Assembly: GCF_002813295.1 (NCBI RefSeq)
Contig: NZ_PHUE01000001.1
Span: 4,340,001-4,404,000, forward strand
Direction of reading: 5' to 3'
Source: Flavobacterium sp. 5
GTDB lineage: Bacteria; Bacteroidota; Bacteroidia; Flavobacteriales; Flavobacteriaceae
DNA length: 64,000 nt
The notes beneath the pieces were generated by a model. That model was given only the letters and a program-made list of their open reading frames with translations. It ran no database searches and had not been told where the DNA came from. Within the stretch, counting starts at the first letter, position 1. Each line of letters begins with the position of its first letter. This document shows positions 56,601-64,000 of the stretch, piece by piece. The position numbers were made by a program, and so were the translations under genes.

Positions 56601-59600
56601 GTGTAGCTTCAATAGATTTATTCAGCTTAATTACAGGAGAACAATCAGGAGGAATCTGGACAAGAACAACAGGAATTGGAGGGACGTTTAATTCAGCTGC
56701 AGGAACTTTTATTCCAGCAGTTGGAGCGACAACTAGTACTTTTACGTATACTTTAATTGGAACTTCACCTTGTATAAATAGTTCTAGTGTTGCTACAGTG
56801 AATATTAATTTGCAACCTATAGCGGGAACATCAGGTAATACAACAGTTTGCGAAAGTAGTGTTGCTTCAATAGATTTATTCAGTTTAATTACAGGAGAAC
56901 AATCAGGAGGAACCTGGACAAGAACAACAGGAATAGGAGGAACTTTTAATTCAGCTGCAGGAACTTTTATTCCAGCAGTTGGAGCAACAACTAGTACTTT
57001 TACGTATACTTTAATTGGAACTTCACCTTGTATAAATAGTTCTAGTATTGCTACAGTAAATATTAATTTGCAACCCATAGCGGGAACATCAGGTAATGCA
57101 ACAGTTTGCGAAAGTAGTGTTGCTTCAATAGATTTATTCAGTTTAATTACAGGAGAACAATCAGGAGGAACTTGGACAAGAACAACAGGAATTGGAGGAA
57201 CGTTTAATTCAGCTGCAGGAACTTTTATTCCAGCAGTTGGAGCGACAACTAGTACTTTTACGTATACTTTAATTGGAACTTCACCTTGTATAAATAGTTC
57301 TAGTATTGCTACAGTAAATATTAATTTGCAACCAATAGCGGGAACATCAGGTAATGCAACAGTTTGCGAAAGTAGTGTTGCTTCAATAGATTTATTCAGT
57401 TTAATTACAGGAGAACAATCAGGAGGAACTTGGACAAGAACAACAGGAACAGGAGGAACGTTTAATTCAGCTGCAGGAACTTTTATTCCAGCAGTTGGAG
57501 CAACAACTAGTACTTTTACGTATACTTTAATTGGAACTTCACCTTGTATAAATAGTTCTAGTGTTGCTACAGTGAATATTAATTTGCAACCCATAGCGGG
57601 AACATCAGGTAATACAACAATTTGCGAAAGTAGTGTTGCTTCAATAGATTTATTTAGTTTAATTACAGGAGAACAATCAGGAGGAACCTGGACAAGAACA
57701 ACAGGAACAGGAGGAACTTTTAATTCAGCTGCAGGAACCTTTATTCCAGCAGTTGGAGCGACAACGAGTACTTTTACTTATACTTTGACAGGAACCTCGC
57801 CTTGTATTAATAGTTCTAGTGTTGCTACAGTGAATATTAATTTGCAACCTATAGCGGGAACATCAGGTAATACAACAATTTGCGAAAGTAGTGTTGCTTC
57901 AATAGATTTATTTAGTTTAATTACAGGAGAACAATCAGGAGGAACCTGGACAAGAACAACAGGAACAGGAGGAACTTTTAATTCAGCTGCAGGAACCTTT
58001 ATTTCAGCAGTTGGAGCGACAACGAGTACTTTTACTTATACTTTGACAGGAACCTCGCCTTGTATTAATAGTTCTAGTGTTGCTACAGTAAATATTAATG
58101 CCGTTCCAATATTAGCTATTAATTGCGGTGTTTCTACACCAGTAAGCGTAACATTTAATTGGAATTCTATTTCTGGAGCTACTAGTTATGATTACAGTTA
58201 TAGTGTTGATGGAGGACTTTCAGTTATTGGGTCAGTTACAACTACAACATTAACAATTAATAGTTTAACTCCAGGTCAAAATGTTGCTATTTCTCTTACT
58301 TCAGTTGGGAATAATTGTATTACAACAGCTAATGGAAATTGTGTTTCTTCAAATTGCCCTCTCCCAATAGTTAATCCAATTTCTGATATTACAACAGTTT
58401 GTGCCAATGGTACAGTAATAGTGCCAAGTTTTGTAAGTACGCCAGCGGGAGCAACATTCAATTGGGCTAATAATAATACAGCTATTGGTATTGGAGCTAA
58501 TGGTATTGGAGATATTCCGTCATTTACAGGAATTAATGCAAGTTCTATTATCCAGACCGCAACAATATCTGTAACTGCTTTTGACGGTATTTGTACTGGT
58601 CCAGCTTCAATTTTTAAAATTAGTATCAACCCATTGCCAACTGCGACTATATCAGGAACAACAGCTATTTGTTCAGGAACAGGGACTAATATTACCTTTT
58701 CAGGAACTCCTAATGCAAGTGTGACTTATAAAATAAATAGCGGACTTGATCAAACAATAATTTTAGATGCAGCTGGATCAGCAATATTACCAACAGGAGT
58801 ATTAATAGCAAATACAGATTATAGTTTAGTTAAAGTAACGGATGGAACCACAAGTTGTTCACAAGCCCAAACTGGAACTGCTACAATTTCAATAAATGCA
58901 TTGCCAACGTCGGCTATATCAGGAACAACATCTATTTGCTCAGGAGCAGGAACTAATATTACTTTTTCAGGAACTCCTAATGCAACGGTAACTTATAAAA
59001 TAAATAGCGGAATAGATCAAACAATAGTTTTGGACGTAGCTGGATCGGCAATATTATCAACTGGAGTATTAACAGCTAATACAGATTATAGTTTAGTAAA
59101 AGTGTTGAATTCAGTTACTAGTTGTTCACAGACCCAAACTGGAACTGCTACAATTTCTATAAATGCATTGCCAACGGCGGCTATATCAGGCACAACATCT
59201 ATTTGCTCAGGAGCAGGAACTAATATTACTTTTTCAGGAACACCTAGTGCAACGGTGACTTATAAAATAAATAGCGGACTAGATCAAACAATAGTTTTGG
59301 ACGTAGCTGGATCGGCAATATTACCAACTGGAGTATTAACAGCTAATACAGATTATAGTTTAGTTAAAGTATTGAATTCAGTTACAAGTTGTTCACAGCC
59401 CCAAACCGGAACAGCTACAATTTCTATGAATGCATTGCCAACGGCAACTATATCAGGAACAACTGCTATTTGCTCAGGAACAGGAACAAATGTTACTTTT
59501 TCAGGAACTCCAAATGCAACGGTAACTTATAAAATAAATAGCGGACTCGATCAAACAATAGTTTTGGATGCAGCAGGATCGGCAATATTACCAACTGGAG

Positions 59601-62600
59601 TATTAACAGCAAATACAGATTATAGTTTAGTAAAAGTGTTGAATTCAGTTACAAGTTGTTCACAGACCCAAACTGGAACAGCTACGATTTCTATAAATGC
59701 ATTGCCAACGGCAACGATATCAGGAACAACAGCTATTTGTTCAGGAACAGGAACTAATATTACTTTTTCAGGAACTCCTAATGCAACAGTGACTTATAAA
59801 GTAAATAGCGGACTGGACCAAACAATAGTTTTGGATGTTTCTGGATCAGCAATATTGGCAACAGGAATATTAACAGCTAATACAGATTACAGTTTAGTAA
59901 AAGTATTGAATTCAGTTACAAGTTGTTCGCAAACCCAAACTGGAATAGCTATGATTTCTATAAATGCATTGCCACTAGCAACTATAACAGGAACAACAGC
60001 TATTTGCTCAGGAACAGGAACTAATATTACTTTTTCAGGAACACCTAGTGCAACGGTAACTTATAAAGTAAATAGCGGACTCGATCAAACAATAGTTTTG
60101 GATGCAGCAGGATCGGCAATATTGCCAACAGGAACCTTAACAACTAATACGGATTACAGTTTAGTAAAAGTATTGAATTCAGTTACTAGTTGTTCGCAAA
60201 CCCAAACTGGAACTGCTACGATTTCTATAAATGCATTGCCAACGGCAACTATATCAGGAACAACAGCGATTTGCTCAGGAGCAGGAACTAATATTACTTT
60301 TTCAGGAACTCCTAATGCAACAGTGACTTATAAAGTAAATAGCGGACTCGATCAAACAATAGTTTTGGATGCAGCAGGATCGGCAATATTACCAACAGGA
60401 ACATTAACAACTAATACAGATTACAGTTTAGTAAAAGTATTGAATTCAGTTACTAGTTGTTCGCAAACCCAAACTGGAACTGCTACGATTTCTATAAATG
60501 CATTGCCAACGGCAACTATATCAGGAACAACAGCGATTTGCTCAGGAGCAGGAACTAATATTACTTTTTCAGGAACTCCAAATGCAACGGTAACTTATAA
60601 AATAAATAGCGGACTAGACCAAACAATAGTTTTGGACGTAGCTGGATCAGCAATATTACCAACAGGAATATTAGCAGTTATTACAGATTATAGTTTAGTT
60701 AAAGTAACAGATGGAGTCACGAGTTGTTCACAAACACAAACGGGAACTGCTACGATTTCTATAAATGCATTGCCAACGGCAACGATATCAGGAACAACAG
60801 TTATTTGCTCAGGAACAGGAACAAATGTTACTTTTTCAGGAACTCCTAATGCAACTGTTACTTATAAAGTAAATAGTGGACTAGACCAAACAATAGTTTT
60901 GGATGCTTCTGGATCGGCAATATTACCAACAGGAGTATTAACGGCTAATACAGATTATAGCTTAATAAAAGTGTTAAATTCTGTTACAAGCTGTTCACAA
61001 ACACAAACAGGAGTAGTTACGATTTCTATAAATGCATTACCAACGGCAACTATATTGGGAACAACTTCTATTTGCTATGGAACAGGAACCGATATTACTT
61101 TTTTAGGAACATCTAATGCAACTGTGACTTATAAAATAAATAGTGGAGTCGATCAAACAATTGTTTTGGATGCTTCTGGTTCGGCAACATTGCCAACAGG
61201 AACATTAATAGCTATTACAGATTATAGTTTAGTTAAAGTAACAGATGCAACCACAAGTTGTTCACAAGCACAAACAGGAACAGCTACGATTTCTATAAAT
61301 GCATTGCCAACAGCAACTATATCAGGAACAACAGCTATTTGCTCAGGAACTGGTGCTAATATTACTTTTTCAGGAACTCCTAATGCAATGGTAAGTTATA
61401 AAATAGATAATGGATCCAATCGAACAATCGTTTTAGACGCTTCTGGATCAGTCATATTGCCAACAGGAACCTTAACAGCTAATACAGATTATAGTTTGGT
61501 AAAAGTAACGGATGGAACCACAAGTTGTTCGCAAACACAAACTGGAATAGCTACGATTTCTATAAATGCATTGCCAACGGCAACTATATTGGGAACAACA
61601 TCTATTTGCTCAGGAACAGGAACAAATGTTACTTTTTCAGGAACAGCGAATGCAACGGTGACTTATAAAATAAATAGCGGACAAGACCAAACAATAGTTT
61701 TGGATGCTTCTGGATTTGCAATATTGCCAACAGGAACCTTAACAGCTAATACAGATTATAGTTTAGTAAAAGTGTTGAATTCAGTTACAAGCTGTTCACA
61801 AGCCCAAACAGGAACGGCTACAATTTCAATAAATGCATTGCCAACGGCAACTATATCAGGAACAACAGCTATTTGCTCAGGAACAGGAACTAATATTACT
61901 TTTTCAGGAACTCCTAATGCAACGGTGACTTATAAAGTTAATAGTGGACTAGACCAAACAATAGTTTTGGATGCTTCTGGATCAGTAATATTGCCAACAG
62001 GAACCTTAACAGCTAATACAAATTACAGTTTGGTAAAAGTGTTGAATTCAGTTACAAGTTGTTCACAAACCCAAACTGGAACGGCTACGATTTCAATAAA
62101 TGCATTGCCAACGGCAACGATATCAGGAACAACAGCTATTTGCTCAGGAACAGGAACTAATATTACTTTTTCAGGAACACCTAGTGCAACGGTAACTTAT
62201 AAAATGAATAGTGGAGTCGATCAAACAATTGTTTTGGATGCAGCTGGATCGGCAATATTACCAACTGGAACTTTAACAGCTATTACAGATTATAGTTTAG
62301 TTAAAGTAACGGATGCAACTACAAGTTGTTCACAAGCACAAACTGGAACGGCTACAATTTCTATAAATGCATTGCCAACGGCAACTATATCAGGAACAAC
62401 AGCGATTTGCTCAGGAGCAGGAACTAATATTACTTTTTCAGGAACTCCAAATGCAACGGTAACTTATAAAATAAATAGCGGACTCGATCAAACAATAGTT
62501 TTGGATGCAGCAGGATCGGTAATATTACCAACTGGAGTATTAACAGCTAATACAGATTACAGTTTAGTTAAAGTATTGAATTCAGTTACAAGTTGTTCGC

Positions 62601-64000
62601 AAACCCAAACGGGAACAGCTACTATTTCTATAAATGCATTACCAACAGCAACTATATCAGGAACAATATCTATTTGTTCAGGAACAGGAACAAATGTTAC
62701 TTTTTCAGGTACACCTAATGCAACAGTGACTTATAAAGTAAATAGCGGACTTGATAAGACAATAGTTTTGGATGCAGCAGGATCGGCAATATTACCAACA
62801 GGAACATTAACAACTAGTACAGATTATAGTTTAGTTAAAGTAATGAATTCAGTTACAAGTTGTTCACAAACTCAAACCGGAACGGCTACAATAACTATAA
62901 TTCCATTGCCTACAATAGTTTTAACATCAGCTGGTATAACTTCAAATCAAACACTATGTATCAATACAGCTTTAGATGCAATAACATACTCAATAGGGGG
63001 AAGTGCTACTGGAGCTAATGTTACTGGATTACCAGCTGGAGTAACGGATAGTTTTGTTGGAGGAGTTGTTACTATTAGCGGTGCATCAACTGTATCAGGC
63101 TTATTTAATTACAAAGTGACGACAACAGGAGGATGCTTACCATCAGTAATTTTAGAAGGAACAATTAAAGTAAAAGAACCATCGACTCTTACATTGTCTT
63201 CGTCTATACCAACTACCGCGCAAACAATATGTTTTAACGATTCTATTTCTCCAATTTCTTATATGATCGGAGGTAGTGCCAATAATGCAGGAGTGTCAGG
63301 ATTGCCATCAGGGTTAACCTATAGTATATTAGCAGGGACAGTTACTATTAATGGTACACCAACAGTATCTGGTATATTTAATTATAAAGTTACTACAATA
63401 GGAGGTTGTTCGCCAGATGCAAGTTTAGATGGGACAATAACTGTCAACTCATTACCTATAGTAAATTTCACTGGAGCTACAGATATTTGTTCTGGGGATA
63501 CGACTGATATAGTATTGACAAGTACATTAGCAGGAACAACATTTTCTTGGAATGCCGTTCAAAACAACGTTTCTGGAGCTTCAACAGGAAATGGTAATAC
63601 AATTAGTCAAGTTCTTACGGCAACTGGGAATAATTTAGGGCAAGTAGTTTATAATGTAACTCCAGTTATAGGAAATTGTAACGGATTGGCTAAAATGATA
63701 ACAATAAATGTTAGCCCTGTTCCAAATGTTATTCCAAATACAGCAAAGAATACACTATGTTCAGGAGAAACAACAAATATTGATTTATCAAGTGATATAG
63801 TAGGAACTACATTTTCTTGGACAATTAATGCTGTTGGAGTAATAGGTGCTTCAGCAGGAAATGGTCAAAAGATAAATCAATTATTATCTAATACAGGTTT
63901 TGTACCTGGAACTGTAGATTATATTATAACTCCTTTAATTAATGGTTGTGCAGGAACTCCAGTGACTGTCACGATTATTGTTAATCCTTTGCCGGAAGTC
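53609..64000 (+). CDS. Second giant repetitive surface protein, 3' end outside the window
   Basis: The frame from ATG 53609 appears open to the last base, giving at least 3,464 aa; I traced it by translating representative parts and checking repeat phase. A signal peptide (about 1-33, KKRFLLLVVLCFLTSLFSNAQ) is followed by two related beta-sandwich domains that start NLISNGGFE and NLIGNPGFE and both end GGGNDFAIDD; these look like carbohydrate-binding modules. Between them are SprB/Ig-like segments. Then come 10 units of 86 aa (639-1498), an Fn3-like and an Ig-like segment (1499-1675), 16 units of 89 aa (1676-3099) and PKD/Ig-like domains to the window end. By analogy a T9SS tail should follow, but it is not visible. 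The gene lies after the adhesin-SprF-OmpA operon, in the same direction. Confidence 0.9.
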   Translation, partial: MRNCTLSSLFAPKKRFLLLVVLCFLTSLFSNAQNLISNGGFEGTGGFNSNYSLITPTGNSTPGQYAITTNPKPVNTVNFINSTDHSGTGNMMIVDGQNNDIFYKYTNLPIQRGLNYTFTYWILNVNNVTNGANPAPKIDLTLSNQCPCTKTLIAGNSDVGAMPSGWNKVSYTINVPGTGTAYIHFELSTNSAGGGGNDFAIDDVSLYAPPAPLTISTSVTNPSCPTGNDGVIVAYPNGGVAPFTFTLSGTASATNSTGIFQNLATGPYTVSVTDSNSPATTVSTSAPLLAPLDITLTASPTGCLLSGATVTLTAANGGATYGWSASPGGAIADTSNSIVVNPTSTTIYTVTSTIIPPSVGNLIGNPGFENGTSGFYSDYGYSLTNTSGTQFAYGIVTNPSTWYNKFTTCIDHTTGSGKMLVADGATIANSVIWSQTVPVETSKSYNFSFWVQNIGDGSVATFQVLVNGVPITISPISATNVVIAGTPATTTCNWTKITGTWNSSVATLATIKIIDTNISGGGNDFAIDDLSFSTISTKSCSLSTTKTVTIGGTAPIIGFSYTTPVCKTGTNPVPTGDPGFVTGGTYSSTLGLSLNASTGEIDLVTSTVGTYTITYSVGANAATCQLAGSSGATITINPQPIAGTSGNTTVCESSVASIDLFSLITGEQSGGTWTRTTGIGGTFNSAAGTFIPAVGATTSTFTYTLIGTSPCINSSSVATVNINLQPIAGTSGNVTVCESSVASIDLFSLIIGEQSGGTWTRTTGTGGTFNSAAGTFIPAVGATTSTFTYTLTGTSPCINSSSVATVNINLQPIAGTSGNATVCESSVASIDLFSLITGEQSGGTWTRTTGIGGTFNSATGTFIPAVGATTSTFTYTLIGTSPCINSFSVATVNINLQPIAGTSGNATVCESSVASIDLFSLITGEQSGGTWTRTTGTGGTFNSAAGTFIPAVGATTSTFTYTLTGTSPCINSSSVATVNINLQPIAGTSGNTTVCESSVASIDLFSLITGEQSGGIWTRTTGIGGTFNSAAGTFIPAVGATTSTFTYTLIGTSPCINSSSVATVNINLQPIAGTSGNTTVCESSVASIDLFSLITGEQSGGTWTRTTGIGGTFNSAAGTFIPAVGATTSTFTYTLIGTSPCINSSSIATVNINLQPIAGTSGNATVCESSVASIDLFSLITGEQSGGTWTRTTGIGGTFNSAAGTFIPAVGATTSTFTYTLIGTSPCINSSSIATVNINLQPIAGTSGNATVCESSVASIDLFSLITGEQSGGTWTRTTGTGGTFNSAAGTFIPAVGATTSTFTYTLIGTSPCINSSSVATVNINLQPIAGTSGNTTICESSVASIDLFSLITGEQSGGTWTRTTGTGGTFNSAAGTFIPAVGATTSTFTYTLTGTSPCINSSSVATVNINLQPIAGTSGNTTICESSVASIDLFSLITGEQSGGTWTRTTGTGGTFNSAAGTFISAVGATTSTFTYTLTGTSPCINSSSVATVNINAVPILAINCGVSTPVSVTFNWNSISGATSYDYSYSVDGGLSVIGSVTTTTLTINSLTPGQNVAISLTSVGNNCITTANGNCVSSNCPLPIVNPISDITTVCANGTVIVPSFVSTPAGATFNWANNNTAIGIGANGIGDIPSFTGINASSIIQTATISVTAFDGICTGPASIFKISINPLPTATISGTTAICSGTGTNITFSGTPNASVTYKINSGLDQTIILDAAGSAILPTGVLIANTDYSLVKVTDGTTSCSQAQTGTATISINALPTSAISGTTSICSGAGTNITFSGTPNATVTYKINSGIDQTIVLDVAGSAILSTGVLTANTDYSLVKVLNSVTSCSQTQTGTATISINALPTAAISGTTSICSGAGTNITFSGTPSATVTYKINSGLDQTIVLDVAGSAILPTGVLTANTDYSLVKVLNSVTSCSQPQTGTATISMNALPTATISGTTAICSGTGTNVTFSGTPNATVTYKINSGLDQTIVLDAAGSAILPTGVLTANTDYSLVKVLNSVTSCSQTQTGTATISINALPTATISGTTAICSGTGTNITFSGTPNATVTYKVNSGLDQTIVLDVSGSAILATGILTANTDYSLVKVLNSVTSCSQTQTGIAMISINALPLATITGTTAICSGTGTNITFSGTPSATVTYKVNSGLDQTIVLDAAGSAILPTGTLTTNTDYSLVKVLNSVTSCSQTQTGTATISINALPTATISGTTAICSGAGTNITFSGTPNATVTYKVNSGLDQTIVLDAAGSAILPTGTLTTNTDYSLVKVLNSVTSCSQTQTGTATISINALPTATISGTTAICSGAGTNITFSGTPNATVTYKINSGLDQTIVLDVAGSAILPTGILAVITDYSLVKVTDGVTSCSQTQTGTATISINALPTATISGTTVICSGTGTNVTFSGTPNATVTYKVNSGLDQTIVLDASGSAILPTGVLTANTDYSLIKVLNSVTSCSQTQTGVVTISINALPTATILGTTSICYGTGTDITFLGTSNATVTYKINSGVDQTIVLDASGSATLPTGTLIAITDYSLVKVTDATTSCSQAQTGTATISINALPTATISGTTAICSGTGANITFSGTPNAMVSYKIDNGSNRTIVLDASGSVILPTGTLTANTDYSLVKVTDGTTSCSQTQTGIATISINALPTATILGTTSICSGTGTNVTFSGTANATVTYKINSGQDQTIVLDASGFAILPTGTLTANTDYSLVKVLNSVTSCSQAQTGTATISINALPTATISGTTAICSGTGTNITFSGTPNATVTYKVNSGLDQTIVLDASGSVILPTGTLTANTNYSLVKVLNSVTSCSQTQTGTATISINALPTATISGTTAICSGTGTNITFSGTPSATVTYKMNSGVDQTIVLDAAGSAILPTGTLTAITDYSLVKVTDATTSCSQAQTGTATISINALPTATISGTTAICSGAGTNITFSGTPNATVTYKINSGLDQTIVLDAAGSVILPTGVLTANTDYSLVKVLNSVTSCSQTQTGTATISINALPTATISGTISICSGTGTNVTFSGTPNATVTYKVNSGLDKTIVLDAAGSAILPTGTLTTSTDYSLVKVMNSVTSCSQTQTGTATITIIPLPTIVLTSAGITSNQTLCINTALDAITYSIGGSATGANVTGLPAGVTDSFVGGVVTISGASTVSGLFNYKVTTTGGCLPSVILEGTIKVKEPSTLTLSSSIPTTAQTICFNDSISPISYMIGGSANNAGVSGLPSGLTYSILAGTVTINGTPTVSGIFNYKVTTIGGCSPDASLDGTITVNSLPIVNFTGATDICSGDTTDIVLTSTLAGTTFSWNAVQNNVSGASTGNGNTISQVLTATGNNLGQVVYNVTPVIGNCNGLAKMITINVSPVPNVIPNTAKNTLCSGETTNIDLSSDIVGTTFSWTINAVGVIGASAGNGQKINQLLSNTGFVPGTVDYIITPLINGCAGTPVTVTIIVNPLPEV
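55523..58102 (+). repeat. 10 tandem 258-bp units in the second giant gene
   Basis: Units begin with CAACC(A/T/C)ATAGCGGGAAC at 55523 + 258n (n = 0-9), checked at every boundary. Each encodes 86 aa starting QPIAGTSGN with cysteines at positions 13 and 73. Identity is high at DNA level with scattered substitutions. Confidence 0.95.
58634..62905 (+). repeat. 16 tandem 267-bp units in the second giant gene
   Basis: Units begin near TTGCCAACGGCAACTATATC at 58634 + 267n (n = 0-15). Each encodes 89 aa (LPTATISGTTAICSG...) with cysteines at positions 13 and 75. They are similar in length but unrelated in sequence to the 258-bp units upstream in the same gene. Confidence 0.95.

Noticed and set aside
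56488..57594. A 368-codon open frame on the minus strand with internal repeats
   Set aside because: It is the antisense shadow of the 258-bp units of the second giant gene. The repeats copy the same open antisense frame over and over; it has no signal peptide, no known domain and a very biased composition.
44444..62905. CRISPR array
   Set aside because: The repeat units are 240-267 bp, coding, contiguous and without spacers; no cas genes occur in the window.

Overview
The window comes from a low-GC member of the Bacteroidota, almost certainly Flavobacterium or a close relative. The evidence is the AT-rich sequence, -7 boxes of the Bacteroidetes form TAnnTTTG, gliding genes gldF and gldG, a PorX-type regulator, a PorP/SprF protein, type IX secretion (T9SS) sorting domains of both main kinds, and flavobacterial gene order (SAM hydrolase - gldF - gldG - dnaN; porX - tsaE - ald - DUF4258). 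No rRNA, tRNA or CRISPR array was seen.

Layout. 1-2.7 kb: end of a small exported protein, then a tyrosine-recombinase module (integrase plus zinc-finger/HTH accessory protein) abutting the 3' end of mnmE, with phased short direct repeats that look like protein-binding sites. 2.7-16.1 kb: housekeeping genes (mnmE, two tandem universal stress proteins, a membrane-anchored MutS-like ATPase, a DUF3754/TMEM143-like protein, dnaN, gldG, gldF, a monooxygenase-like protein, SAM hydrolase, phoH). 16.4-17.4 kb: an intact IS982-family element with an 8-bp target duplication. 17.5-37.1 kb: metabolic and envelope genes (HAD phosphatase, S9 peptidase, DUF502, purC, ald, GNAT, tsaE, porX, a frameshifted EamA transporter, fabG with a structured leader, a VWA-like membrane protein, LysR/YeiH, DUF1275, a phospholipase C-like protein, an LTA-synthase-like protein).

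37.5-64 kb is an envelope and secretion region. It holds a T9SS alpha-amylase (type A tail); a 3,537-residue adhesin with 22 tandem 80-residue units and a type B (CHU_C) tail, followed at once by a PorP/SprF protein and an OmpA-family protein; and a second giant adhesin of at least 3,464 residues that runs off the window, with 10 units of 86 residues followed by 16 units of 89 residues. The adhesin-SprF-OmpA unit resembles the sprB/sprF arrangement used for T9SS surface adhesins. GldF/GldG (gliding) and PorX (T9SS regulation) lie in the same 64 kb, so much of the window concerns surface secretion and motility.

The most interesting signals are: the hierarchical homogenisation of the adhesin repeats and their shared cysteine-pair architecture; a 17-bp motif conserved about 200 bp upstream of two T9SS cargo genes; the G8 tract that breaks the EamA transporter; the leader RNA before fabG; the phased iterons beside mnmE; and dispersed palindromic intergenic repeats.
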